Shown here: positions 17,881 through 26,375 of the stretch, one piece after another
How positions within the stretch are numbered: position 1 is the first letter of the stretch
How the letters are laid out: every line of letters begins with the position of its first letter
DNA from: Spirochaetota bacterium
Lineage (GTDB): Bacteria > Spirochaetota > Spirochaetia > ARS1246
Assembly: GCA_024275515.1 (NCBI GenBank)
Contig: JAJRYZ010000293.1
Location: 1 to 48,649, forward strand
Direction: 5' to 3'
DNA: 48,649 nt
The notes under the pieces: model-generated
Database searches by the model: none
What the model saw: only the letters and a program-made list of their open reading frames with translations
What the model was told of the DNA's origin: nothing
Translations under genes and position numbers: made by a program

Positions 17881-19431
17881 ATGAGAGTTTCTGGTAAAGT
17901 GTGTCTACTGGTTTCAGTAGGGCTGTTCCTGGTATCCGCGGGTCTCTTTGCCGCCGGCGGACAGGAAACAGCGAAAACGGGGGAGAGGATGCAGATCACT
18001 TGGATGGGGCATCCTCACTCGTATGAGGGCGGAGTTCCGCCGGATGGAAATCCCGTGGAGCTCTTGCTCGAGGAGCGATTCGATGTCGACATCGTAAACG
18101 CACCTCTTGTTATCAATGACCGAGAAAAGGTCATGCTCTATTTTGCGGAAGGAAAAACCGCGGACATGATCAACGTATTCGGGGCCGATGTAGGCGCAGA
18201 GCTCATCGATCAGGGATTGGTGCGTACGATTCCCGAACAGTGGTTGTGGGACTATATGCCTGAGTGGATGAGCCTTCTCATCAGCATGTACAGCAAGGAA
18301 ATCGTCGAGAAAGAAATCAAGAGGTATGGTGACCTTTATGCCGTGCCGTACAGCAACTACGCCCAGCCCATGCCGCACATCATTGCGGTTCGTAAGGACT
18401 GGATGGATGCCGTCGGCGTGAGCGACCCCAAAACCCTTGATGATTTCTATGAGATGTTCGCCAAGTTCACTTTCGAAGATCCTGATGGGAATGGGAAGGA
18501 CGACACATACGGAATAGGCATGTACAACTGGTCCAAGTTTCAATATATCTTTGGAGCATTTGGGACGTCCGTCGATAAGTGGTATATCAAAGACGGCGGC
18601 GGAGTCTATTCCTCCGCAACCCGGGAGTACCGGGAAGCCTTGAGCCTACTCAATGATTGGTATGAAGCCGGGATAATCGATCCAGAGTTCGTCACAGACA
18701 CACGCGACGACTTCAGAAAGAAATGGAGTGAGGGAAAACTCGGTTACAACGTCGACCATCCCTGGTGGATGGTGGCGAGCACGACCAACGACATCATCAC
18801 CATGGTGAAGAACCTCAATCCGAACGCCGAGTTTACACTCCTCGACGCTCCGGTAGGACCGTCGGGTTTGGCAGGTGTATCCATGGGCGAGAAGAACATG
18901 TTTGGTCAGGGGGCCATCTTCTTCGGCCGGAATACGAGCGACGAGAAAGTGAAGAAGATCATGGAGATCAAGGAAGCCCTCTGTTCGGCCGACACCACGC
19001 TCTATGTGCGAAGCTACCACGGTGTGGAGGGCGTGCATTACGATATAGTCGACGGGGTCATCACCTACAAAAGCAAGGAAGAAGTCAGCCCCGCCGAGCG
19101 GGCTAAGGCCGGCCTGGGACAGTTTTACGCGCTCATCCCCGCGACGTTCGAGCGTCACGCGATGTTAACATTAGCAAAGGAAGACGCTCCGTTCTACGCT
19201 CATTCTTTGCAGCAACCCATTTTCACCCACGTCGGCTTCCGGGAGAATACCGAAATCGTTCAGACGAAAATGGCGGACGTGCAAACAATCGCAAACGAGT
19301 TTTTCTTCAAGTTCATTACAGGCGCCGTAAACGTGAACGACAACCGCGCCTGGGATGAATACCTCTCAAAGCTGGAAGCTGCCGGTCTCAGTCAGCTGAC
19401 CGACGAATTTAACAGGCAGCTTTCCGAGTAA
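17881..19431 (+). CDS. Sugar ABC transporter substrate-binding protein (LplA type)
   Basis: A 516-residue extracellular solute-binding protein, the periplasmic receptor for a sugar or oligosaccharide. Signal peptide: basic start, hydrophobic residues about 7-24, cut near L-F-A|A-G-G-Q-E-T. No lipobox Cys is present at the cut site, so it appears to be a soluble periplasmic protein. The length and the D-P-D-G-N-G-K-D-D-T-Y-G-I segment are typical of the large LplA-like binding proteins that pair with LplB/YtcP-type permeases, which follow directly. GGAGGTG precedes ATG. The gene is set off upstream by a terminator and downstream by a hairpin at 19441, an arrangement that usually gives more binding protein than permease. 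Confidence 0.92.
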   Translation: MRVSGKVCLLVSVGLFLVSAGLFAAGGQETAKTGERMQITWMGHPHSYEGGVPPDGNPVELLLEERFDVDIVNAPLVINDREKVMLYFAEGKTADMINVFGADVGAELIDQGLVRTIPEQWLWDYMPEWMSLLISMYSKEIVEKEIKRYGDLYAVPYSNYAQPMPHIIAVRKDWMDAVGVSDPKTLDDFYEMFAKFTFEDPDGNGKDDTYGIGMYNWSKFQYIFGAFGTSVDKWYIKDGGGVYSSATREYREALSLLNDWYEAGIIDPEFVTDTRDDFRKKWSEGKLGYNVDHPWWMVASTTNDIITMVKNLNPNAEFTLLDAPVGPSGLAGVSMGEKNMFGQGAIFFGRNTSDEKVKKIMEIKEALCSADTTLYVRSYHGVEGVHYDIVDGVITYKSKEEVSPAERAKAGLGQFYALIPATFERHAMLTLAKEDAPFYAHSLQQPIFTHVGFRENTEIVQTKMADVQTIANEFFFKFITGAVNVNDNRAWDEYLSKLEAAGLSQLTDEFNRQLSE

Positions 19432-19440
19432 AGCCGACCA

Positions 19441-19472
19441 ACCATGCGAGGGCGTTTGCGTCCTCGCATGGT
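19441..19472 (+). terminator. Hairpin between binding protein and permease genes
   Basis: Arms ACCATGCGAGG (19441-19451) and CCTCGCATGGT (19462-19472) form an 11-bp stem with a 10-base loop, 9 bases after the binding-protein stop. There is no T-run, so it is more likely an mRNA-stabilising or partial-attenuation hairpin than a full terminator. Hairpins here commonly raise binding-protein output over permeases. Confidence 0.55.
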
Positions 19473-19494
19473 GTAAACACCACGCGAGGACGCA

Positions 19495-20415
19495 ATGATC
19501 AACAGGAAGGCCAACAGCCTTGTCGGCCGAATGAGCCGGATGAGGTACTTTTATCTTCTCCTGTTGCCCGTAGCAGCGTACTTTATTCTCTTCCACTACA
19601 AGCCCATGTATGGACTCGTTATTGCTTTCAAGGACTACAAAATACTCTCAGGGATCATGCAAAGTCCGTTTGTCGGGCTAAAACATTTTAGGCGCCTCTT
19701 TGATAGTCCCATGTTCGCCAGAGTTCTGAGGAATACGATCATCATAAGCGCGTTGAGAGTCGGCTTCGGCTTTCCGGCGCCAATTCTGTTCGCCCTTCTT
19801 TTGAATGAGATCTCCCACGTTCGGTACAAAAAGATCGTTCAAACCATCTCGTATCTTCCCCATTTTATTTCCTGGGTTGTTCTCGGCGGCATAGTTCGCG
19901 AAATGCTCTCTCCTTCTCGTGGAATAGTAAACTGGATTATAGGCTTGTTCGGAGTGGAGCCTATCTACTTCATGGCGGAGACGGAACTATTCCGCGGGGT
20001 ACTCATTATCACCGGCATCTGGCAGAGCGTGGGATGGGGGACGGTCGTTTATCTGGCGGCTCTCGCGAGCATCGACGCCGCGCAGTACGAGGCGGCTACC
20101 ATAGACGGGGCAAATAGGTTTCAGCAAGTCCGCTACATTACCATTCCTTCAATTGTTCCTGTCATGGTCGTTCTGCTGCTGTTGAATCTTTCTCACATAC
20201 TAAACGCGGGCTTCGACCAGGTATTCAATCTCTACAGTCCGGTGGTCTACGAGGTCAGCGATATAATAGATACCTATGTGTACAGGGTCGGGCTGATGGG
20301 GTTCGACTACAGTTTTGCCACCGCGGTTGGACTTTTCAAGAACCTTGTCGGATTCGCTCTTGTGATAGTAGTGAATTTCCTCACCAGGACATTCACCGGA
20401 CATGGCTTGTGGTAA
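19495..20415 (+). CDS. Sugar ABC transporter permease (LplB type)
   Basis: A 306-residue inner-membrane permease with about six membrane helices (first at about 18-38). The family N-terminal motif Y-K-P-M-Y-G-L-V-I-A-F-K-D-Y is present. The ATPase-contacting EAA loop reads E-A-A-T-I-D-G-A-N-R-F-Q (about 200-211). GAGGA precedes ATG with 4 bases between. It is followed 10 bases later by the second permease gene, which uses a GTG start. A close paralogue lies at 23546-24466 on the other strand. The base composition is more AT-rich than the flanking genes at 15-17 kb. Confidence 0.93.
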   Translation: MINRKANSLVGRMSRMRYFYLLLLPVAAYFILFHYKPMYGLVIAFKDYKILSGIMQSPFVGLKHFRRLFDSPMFARVLRNTIIISALRVGFGFPAPILFALLLNEISHVRYKKIVQTISYLPHFISWVVLGGIVREMLSPSRGIVNWIIGLFGVEPIYFMAETELFRGVLIITGIWQSVGWGTVVYLAALASIDAAQYEAATIDGANRFQQVRYITIPSIVPVMVVLLLLNLSHILNAGFDQVFNLYSPVVYEVSDIIDTYVYRVGLMGFDYSFATAVGLFKNLVGFALVIVVNFLTRTFTGHGLW

Positions 20416-20425
20416 GGAGTAGCCG

Positions 20426-21304
20426 GTGAAACGTATAAAGAGGTCGGGGCTCGGTCTTTCCTTTGATTACATCAACTATTTCTTTATGGGACTTGCCTTA
20501 TTGACCTTCCTTTACCCCTTCTGGGATACCCTCGTTCTGTCCTTTTCCACTCCGGTACAAGCCCAGAGATTGGGTTTTCGACTCTACCCCCGGCCAATGT
20601 CATTCGCGGCATACAACACCGTCTTTTCCTCTTCGGTAATCGCTATCGGGTATATGAATACGCTTTTCCGGACGGTAATAGGAACGTTTCTGCATGTCAT
20701 TGTCACCTATTGCGGCGCCTATGCCCTTTCAAAACGAAATCTGCCTTTCAGAACCAGCATAACATTTTTGATTCTATTCACGATGTTTTTCAACGGAGGT
20801 CTGATAGCGACATATTTAAATATAAAGAGCTTGGGGTTGCTTGGGTCGAGGTGGGCACTGATTCTTCCGTTGACTACCAGCGCATGGAGTTTGGTAATCG
20901 CCAGGAACTTTATCATGGCCATTCCCCAGGACTTGGAGGATGCAGCGATCATGGACGGAGCGCACCCGCTCGTCTTGATCTTCAAGATCATGATGCCGGT
21001 ATCCAAGCCGATACTCGCCGTCCTCGCTCTGTGGATGGCCGTTGGACACTGGAACGCGTGGTTCGACGCCTTGATTTACATCACGAGCGACAAGAAAACG
21101 GTACTGCAATTGATTCTCCGCAAGATCCTCATCGAGCAGAGACAAGACATGATAGAGAATCTGGCGGTATCTACAAATACACTGACACCGGAAGCGATCA
21201 AGGCGGCGACTATCATCGTCTCCATTGGACCGATTATCCTGATGTATCCATTCCTACAAAAGTACTTCGTTAAGGGCATACTCATCGGCTCGTTAAAAGG
21301 TTAA
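20426..21304 (+). CDS. Sugar ABC transporter permease (LplC/YtcP type)
   Basis: A 292-residue inner-membrane permease, the partner of the upstream LplB-type protein. About six membrane helices are visible, with N-terminal Y-P-F-W-D-T-L-V-L-S-F-S-T-P, typical of the CarB/YtcP group, and an EAA loop E-D-A-A-I-M-D-G-A-H. The C-terminus ends Y-F-V-K-G-I-L-I-G-S-L-K-G, the standard ending of this family. The start is GTG 20426, with AAGGAG at 20414-20419 and a 6-base spacer. The second pair at 22657-24466 has the same order and nearly the same lengths. Confidence 0.93.
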   Translation: MKRIKRSGLGLSFDYINYFFMGLALLTFLYPFWDTLVLSFSTPVQAQRLGFRLYPRPMSFAAYNTVFSSSVIAIGYMNTLFRTVIGTFLHVIVTYCGAYALSKRNLPFRTSITFLILFTMFFNGGLIATYLNIKSLGLLGSRWALILPLTTSAWSLVIARNFIMAIPQDLEDAAIMDGAHPLVLIFKIMMPVSKPILAVLALWMAVGHWNAWFDALIYITSDKKTVLQLILRKILIEQRQDMIENLAVSTNTLTPEAIKAATIIVSIGPIILMYPFLQKYFVKGILIGSLKG

Positions 21305-21396
21305 ATCATGTCGTTTCTCGCTGATAATGTCGGCATGAATTGTGCCCTCTCACCCCGATTATGCTCTGCAGGCGCATGAGCTACAAGGAGCGGACG

Positions 21397-22428
21397 ATGG
21401 AAAGATATATTGCAATCGACAATGTTTGCGCGTGGCCCAACCTGACTCTGATGCCCGACGGGTCTATAATAGCAACGGTTTTCAACCAACCTACCCACGG
21501 TGGCTGGGAGGGTGAAGCGGAGTGCTGGGCGAGTGAGGATGACGGCCGCACGTGGCTGCGTCGTGGCGTACCGGCCCCGCATGAGCCGGGCACAAATCGG
21601 ATGAATGTCGCGGCGGGGCTTGCTCGCGACGGCTCTCTTATTGTGCTGGTGAGCGGTTGGGATTCACGGCCACCGGCGGGAGAGCATGCCGGTCTCGGTG
21701 ATGCGGAATGCCTGTCTCCGTTGACGTGTCGGTCCGGTGACGGGGGGCGAACCTGGGAAAGAGCCGAGTCGATTAAGGTGCCGCGGAGTGGTCGCGAGAG
21801 GATCATTCCCTTTGGGGACATCTGTAGCTTGAGCGACGGGGGCCTCGGCGTCTGCATCTATCGAAGCGGGCCTATGACTGAAGGCAATACTTCAGATTTC
21901 TACTGCAGTTCAGATGACGGGCGATCCTGGGAACCAAGAGGCACCATCGGAGAGAAAAACTATAACGAAACGACGCCCGTAGTTCTGTCCGACGGACGTC
22001 TGCTCGCTGCTGCCCGTACCGGAGATGACCAGCATCTGCAACTTTTTGGCTCATCAAACGACGGCGTGACGTGGGAAGACCATGGACCGGTAACCCTTGG
22101 ATTTCAACATCCCGGTCATTTGCTTCTCCTGCAGGACGGTCGGTTGCTGTTGACCTACGGCATTCGGAACAAAGCTTACTCCGGTACCTCTGGTAGTGGA
22201 ACTCGCATCGACTCGTTTCGTGGTATTGGTGCTCGTATTAGCGATAACCGGGGACAGACATGGAGTCCACCAACGCTTCTGGTCCATCTTGAAGGCACAA
22301 ATGACGGCGGCTATCCCTCGACCGTACAAGCCGGCGACGGGACCTTGGTCACAGCCTATTACAGCGATGGTGTTTCCTCGCATCACCGGTATCACATGGG
22401 GGTGGTGAGGTGGCGACATGATGATTGA
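21397..22428 (+). CDS. Sialidase-like BNR/Asp-box protein
   Basis: A 343-residue six-bladed beta-propeller protein of the sialidase superfamily. Five Asp-box motifs (S-x-D-x-G-x-T/S-W) are visible: SEDDGRTW, SGDGGRTW, SSDDGRSW, SSNDGVTW and SDNRGQTW. There is no signal peptide, so it would act in the cytoplasm on an imported glycan. The Arg triad of true sialidases cannot be confirmed by eye, and many relatives act on other sugars or are uncharacterised. AAGGAG (21385-21390) with a 6-base spacer supports ATG 21397 over an upstream in-frame start. It is the last gene of the Lpl-type transporter operon, so its substrate is probably the transported oligosaccharide. Confidence 0.85.
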   Translation: MERYIAIDNVCAWPNLTLMPDGSIIATVFNQPTHGGWEGEAECWASEDDGRTWLRRGVPAPHEPGTNRMNVAAGLARDGSLIVLVSGWDSRPPAGEHAGLGDAECLSPLTCRSGDGGRTWERAESIKVPRSGRERIIPFGDICSLSDGGLGVCIYRSGPMTEGNTSDFYCSSDDGRSWEPRGTIGEKNYNETTPVVLSDGRLLAAARTGDDQHLQLFGSSNDGVTWEDHGPVTLGFQHPGHLLLLQDGRLLLTYGIRNKAYSGTSGSGTRIDSFRGIGARISDNRGQTWSPPTLLVHLEGTNDGGYPSTVQAGDGTLVTAYYSDGVSSHHRYHMGVVRWRHDD

Positions 22429-22656
22429 AAATCCAATGACCGATGGAGCAGGCATTCGCCGCCGTCTCTCACGCCGGATTTGGAGCAACCGACGCTCGAA
22501 CTGCAAACACGTAGTCTTTGTAGTACGGAAACAACCACGGCCACGTATGAACTGAGACCGGAAAGTTCAGCCGGCAAGGAGCAAGAGACAATCAAAAAGT
22601 TATTATATTAGCACAGCGCATAGCCAGACATCCGAAAACCGTATCAAACAGAGACT

Positions 22657-23532
22657 TCAGCCCTTCAGGGATCCCAGGAGCATTCCTCGGACGAGGTATC
22701 TCTGTATAAAAGGATAAACGAACACTATGGGGCCTATAGCGATGATGATTGTAGCTGCTCGTACGGTTTCCGAAGTCGTTTCCTGTGTGGACAAGATGCT
22801 ACCTTTCATTGTGGCCTCCGACGCGCCGACAAGTATCTCTCGAACCACAAGCTGAAGCACGGCTTTATCGCGGCTACTGAGATACATCATCGCGTCGAAC
22901 CACGAGTTCCAGTGCAGCACCGCGCTCCACAGTGCCAGTATTGCCAGGATGGGCGAAGAGAGACGCAGCGCGACGTGGAAAATCACGGCAAACGGACGTG
23001 CCCCGTCGGCGAGCGCGGCGTCCTCCAGCTCCTGCGGAAGAGACATGATTAGGCTTCTCGCGATTATCAAATGCCAGGCGCTGGTAGCCGGTGGGAGAAT
23101 CAGAGCCCACCGCGACCCCATGAGTCCCAGCGATTTAATATTGAGATACGTAGCGATGAGACCGCCGTCAAAAAACAGCGTAAACAGCACGAAGATAGTG
23201 AGAGCACCGTTGAATGGGAGTTCTTTCTTTGAGAGCGCGTAAGCTCCGCAGTAGGTGACGATGACGGAGATTGTCGTTCCCGCTAACGTTCTGATGATCG
23301 TGTTTATGTATCCGGTAAATACTGCGTCGGTCCGAAGCACGCTTCTGTAGGATTCGAGGCTCAGGGTGAAAGGGAACAGGCGAAGGCCGGGAGAACGCAC
23401 TCCGACCGGCGTGGAGAGAGAAAGAGCCAGTATATTCCAGAACGGATAGAGGAAAACCGCCACCAGCACACAGACGAATGCATAGTTCATAAGATCGATG
23501 AATCTTTCAGCCCGGTTTCTCGTGAACACCAC
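22657..23532 (-). CDS. Sugar ABC transporter permease (LplC/YtcP type), second pair
   Basis: About 291 residues with six membrane helices, paralogous to the protein at 20426-21304. It shares the Y-P-F-W-N-I-L-A-L-S-L-S-T-P start, the E-D-A-A-L-A-D-G-A-R EAA loop and the L-L-G-S-L-K-G ending. AGAGGG at 23541-23546 is 8 bases from GTG 23532 but only 2 from TTG 23538, so GTG is preferred. It follows its LplB-type partner after a few bases in an operon with a two-component system. No binding protein or ATPase gene accompanies it; downstream is only the convergent sialidase-like gene. Confidence 0.92.
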   Translation of the reverse strand: MVFTRNRAERFIDLMNYAFVCVLVAVFLYPFWNILALSLSTPVGVRSPGLRLFPFTLSLESYRSVLRTDAVFTGYINTIIRTLAGTTISVIVTYCGAYALSKKELPFNGALTIFVLFTLFFDGGLIATYLNIKSLGLMGSRWALILPPATSAWHLIIARSLIMSLPQELEDAALADGARPFAVIFHVALRLSSPILAILALWSAVLHWNSWFDAMMYLSSRDKAVLQLVVREILVGASEATMKGSILSTQETTSETVRAATIIIAIGPIVFVYPFIQRYLVRGMLLGSLKG

Positions 23533-23545
23533 CGTCAACGCCCTC

Positions 23546-24466
23546 TTACCATAAGGAGCACTCGCTGAAACGCCGGGTAATCGAATTCACCCCAACCAAC
23601 AAAACAAGACCAATCGCATTCTTGAACAGCGTTATGGCGGTGGCAAAACCGTAGTCGTATTGGATCAACCCAACGCGAAATGCGTAGGTATCTATTACAT
23701 CAGCGACTTCGTAGACGGCAGGATGGTACAGGTTGAAAATCTGATCGAATCCTGCATCGAGAACTCTTGAGAGAGTCAGCAAAAAAACGACCATCATCAC
23801 CGGCCTAATGGAAGGAAGAGTTATATACCAGTTTTGCTGGAATCGGCCGGCGCCAACCATGTACGCCGCCTCGTATTGTTCCTCCGGAATTCCTGTCATT
23901 GCCACGACGTAAAGGATCGAACCCCATCCGACACTCTGCCAGATTCCTGTAACGACAAGGATCATCCTGAAATAGGCAGTATTCCCCAGGAGAACGCCGG
24001 GATCCGTCCACATCAGTCCGATGAGGTAATTAAGGACACCGCCGGAGGAGGAGAGAGACTCTCTGATGATGCCGCCCAGAACCACCCACGAAATGAAATA
24101 CGGAAGATACGATATGGTTTGAACAGTTCTTCTAAAAAAACGATTTCGGATCTCGTTTACGATTAAAGCCAGAATCACCGGAGCCGGAAACCCGAAAATG
24201 ATTCTCAGAACACTGATGATAAGCGTATTTCGAAACACGCGGTAGAAAAGGGGGCTTCTGAACAGCCTTTCGAAATTGTCAAGACCCACCCAGGAACTTC
24301 CCTCAATGCCGCGCAAAAGTTTATAGTCCTTGAACGCGATGACCATGCCGTACATAGGTCTATAACGAAACAGGATGAAATACACCAACGTCGGAAGCAA
24401 TAACAGATAGAGATGTTTCATCTTTATCATCTTCTTGATGGTTCTTCTTGATGTGCCGCTGATCAT
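23546..24466 (-). CDS. Sugar ABC transporter permease (LplB type), second pair
   Basis: A 306-residue permease with six membrane helices, closely similar to 19495-20415 along its length (shared Y-R-P-M-Y-G-M-V-I-A-F-K-D-Y, S-Y-L-P-Y-F-I-S-W-V-V-L-G-G-I). The EAA loop reads E-A-A-Y-M-V-G-A-G-R-F-Q: the usually conserved Asp before G-A is Val, which may alter contact with the ATPase. Its ATG directly abuts the TAG of the response-regulator gene, so the two are cotranslated. There is no binding-protein gene in this operon; the protein at 17881 could supply it. Confidence 0.92.
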   Translation of the reverse strand: MISGTSRRTIKKMIKMKHLYLLLLPTLVYFILFRYRPMYGMVIAFKDYKLLRGIEGSSWVGLDNFERLFRSPLFYRVFRNTLIISVLRIIFGFPAPVILALIVNEIRNRFFRRTVQTISYLPYFISWVVLGGIIRESLSSSGGVLNYLIGLMWTDPGVLLGNTAYFRMILVVTGIWQSVGWGSILYVVAMTGIPEEQYEAAYMVGAGRFQQNWYITLPSIRPVMMVVFLLTLSRVLDAGFDQIFNLYHPAVYEVADVIDTYAFRVGLIQYDYGFATAITLFKNAIGLVLLVGVNSITRRFSECSLW

Positions 24467-25144
24467 CTACAGCCTCAACCGCGCCTTGGCCACCATCTGC
24501 TTGATCTCGGTTCGGTCCTTCGCGCAAAGTTTCGAATAGATAGTACTGACATAGTTTTTGACGGTTTGCCTTGCAAGAAAAAGTTTTTCCGACATCTCCT
24601 GATTACTGAATCCCCTCACAATGAGAGAGAGCACTTCCTTCTCTCTCTTGCTCAAAGACAAGAACCAGTATGGCAGGTCCTTCCCGCCCTCTTCGTAATC
24701 GGCCGTTATCTCCGCTGTTTCATAAACCCTGTCGATAAGTTTTTTTGCTACTCCAGGCGCTATCAGGTACGCACCATGTGCAATTGCACGAATAGAGGCG
24801 ATCAACTCCGCAGGCAGGCTGTCCTTCAGGAGGTAACCCTCGGCGCCGTGATAAAGAGCCTGCTCCACATAGACATCGTCATCGAACGTAGTCAGCATGA
24901 TGATGTGAATCTCGGGGAACCGCCCGTGGATAATGCGCGTCGCCTCTACCCCGTCCATTCCCGGCATCCGCACATCCATGAGTATGATCTGCGGCCTTTT
25001 GTCTTCGGCTCGGTTAATTGCTTCCCACCCGTCGTGAGCGATCCCTACGACCTCGATATCCTTGACCAGAGTCTCGAGTACTGTCTTCAGACTCTCTACG
25101 AAGAGAATCTGATCGTCCACCAACAGAACCCGTATCTTTTCCAT
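24467..25144 (-). CDS. NarL/FixJ-family response regulator
   Basis: A 225-residue two-component regulator. The receiver domain (about 1-120) has the acidic pair in L-L-V-D-D-Q, the phosphorylated Asp in I-I-L-M-D-V-R-M-P-G-M-D-G, and the conserved Lys in Y-L-L-K-D-S. The C-terminal LuxR-type helix-turn-helix starts L-S-K-R-E-K-E-V-L-S-L-I-V-R-G and includes T-V-K-N-Y-V-S-T-I-Y-S-K-L. ATG 25144 (M-E-K-I-R-V-L-L-V-D-D) is chosen over an upstream start that would lie inside the kinase gene; GGAGGGG precedes it. It is transcribed with the kinase upstream and two sugar permease genes downstream, so it likely controls carbohydrate transport genes. Confidence 0.93.
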   Translation of the reverse strand: MEKIRVLLVDDQILFVESLKTVLETLVKDIEVVGIAHDGWEAINRAEDKRPQIILMDVRMPGMDGVEATRIIHGRFPEIHIIMLTTFDDDVYVEQALYHGAEGYLLKDSLPAELIASIRAIAHGAYLIAPGVAKKLIDRVYETAEITADYEEGGKDLPYWFLSLSKREKEVLSLIVRGFSNQEMSEKLFLARQTVKNYVSTIYSKLCAKDRTEIKQMVAKARLRL

Positions 25145-26375
25145 CACCCGCCCCTCCTTCTCCAAGCGGAATCTGCACGGAAATCTGGAATCCATCCACG
25201 ACATTACCGGCTCGCATTCGTCCACCAAGTTCGGCAATGCGTTCTCGCATGCCTTTCAACCCTATTCCTTCCTGTATTTCGTCGCATCCAGCTCCGTCAT
25301 CGTGGATGCTCAGTGTCACCTCCGCTTCTCCCTTCCACATAATGATCCTGACGTGCCTGGCCCTGCCGTGTCTGAAGGAGTTTGTAAGACCCTCCTGAAT
25401 GCACCTGAAAATTGCCCTGTCTACACGACCGCCGAAACTCCGAGGGGTATTCCCGTATTCCACCTTAACGCTGACTCCGGTAGCCTGCTCGTAGATCGTA
25501 ATCAGTCTGTGTATATTCACCGGAGACGCGTCGTCGGCCTGACTGTCGGAGCCCAGGGCGCGCAGCGCCTGTCTCGTATCGTCGAGACCCTCCTGGGCTT
25601 GAGATCGCGACCGCTTCAAGAGCTCCCGCAATTCATCATCATAGTTGAGTGACAGAGCGGAGGCAGCTTCCAGCATCATTATTAGGTTCGTAAAAGTATA
25701 GCCTACCGTGTCGTGAATCTCGCGCGCTATGCGCATCCTCTCCTTGGCGGTCGAATGCTCCTCCACAAGAGCAGCATACTGCTGAAATCCGATATTAGCG
25801 CTGGTTAGCCGCAAAAGAGATTCATCCAAACGCGCAGTGCGTCTCACCTCGCTTTCCAACCGGTCCATGTGCCACCGCAGCCATGCGACGATGCCGAACA
25901 CCAACAACGAATATACCATTAGAATCGCCAGGTCCGACGGTGGCGGGGCGGGCAGTTGAATCTCCCAGGCGGTAGTCGGGCCTTGAGAGGTAACGGCTCC
26001 GATAATAAGCAGAACCGATGCGAGGAGATGGTACGGCGAAGCAAAATACATGCAGATTTCAATTATCAAAGAAATCAACAGCAGGAGTTCGATATGGATA
26101 TCCGCTCCGAAATACCTCCCCCAGAGAAAAAACAGAAGAACCCTAAACAGAAGCAGCGAGAGCGTTATCAGATGGTGTTTTCTGACGAGCAGCAGTGTAG
26201 ACGCCAGCAACGAAAGGCCCAGAAAAATACCGAACTGCCCCGTGTAGTAAGGCGCCACTTCAATGTTGTCGATCCTCAATCCGTACAGCATCGAGGCCGC
26301 GACATGACAAACAACGGAAGAGACGAGTATCCAAAAAGATGTCCTTCCGTTAGACGGTCTCTCTAGTGCAGTCAT
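25014..26375 (-). CDS. DesK/LiaS-type sensor histidine kinase
   Basis: A 453-residue membrane kinase. Several hydrophobic segments (about residues 12-190) form a multi-pass sensor with short loops. A HisKA_3 domain carries the phospho-acceptor His in R-I-A-R-E-I-H-D-T-V-G-Y (about residue 220). The HATPase domain has an N-box (E-G-L-T-N-S-F-R-H-G) and G-boxes (D-D-G-A-G-C, G-I-G-L-K-G-M-R-E-R). Kinases of this group usually end soon after the final V-x-I-P-L; here about 44 Gly/Arg/Asp/Ser-rich residues follow, in a 131-base out-of-frame overlap with the regulator gene. One extra G in the GGGG run at 25151-25154 would create a TGA overlapping the regulator ATG, so the tail may be a frameshift product. 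Confidence 0.9.
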   Translation of the reverse strand: MTALERPSNGRTSFWILVSSVVCHVAASMLYGLRIDNIEVAPYYTGQFGIFLGLSLLASTLLLVRKHHLITLSLLLFRVLLFFLWGRYFGADIHIELLLLISLIIEICMYFASPYHLLASVLLIIGAVTSQGPTTAWEIQLPAPPPSDLAILMVYSLLVFGIVAWLRWHMDRLESEVRRTARLDESLLRLTSANIGFQQYAALVEEHSTAKERMRIAREIHDTVGYTFTNLIMMLEAASALSLNYDDELRELLKRSRSQAQEGLDDTRQALRALGSDSQADDASPVNIHRLITIYEQATGVSVKVEYGNTPRSFGGRVDRAIFRCIQEGLTNSFRHGRARHVRIIMWKGEAEVTLSIHDDGAGCDEIQEGIGLKGMRERIAELGGRMRAGNVVDGFQISVQIPLGEGGAGDGKDTGSVGGRSDSLRRESEDSTRDSGQGYRGRRDRSRRVGSN

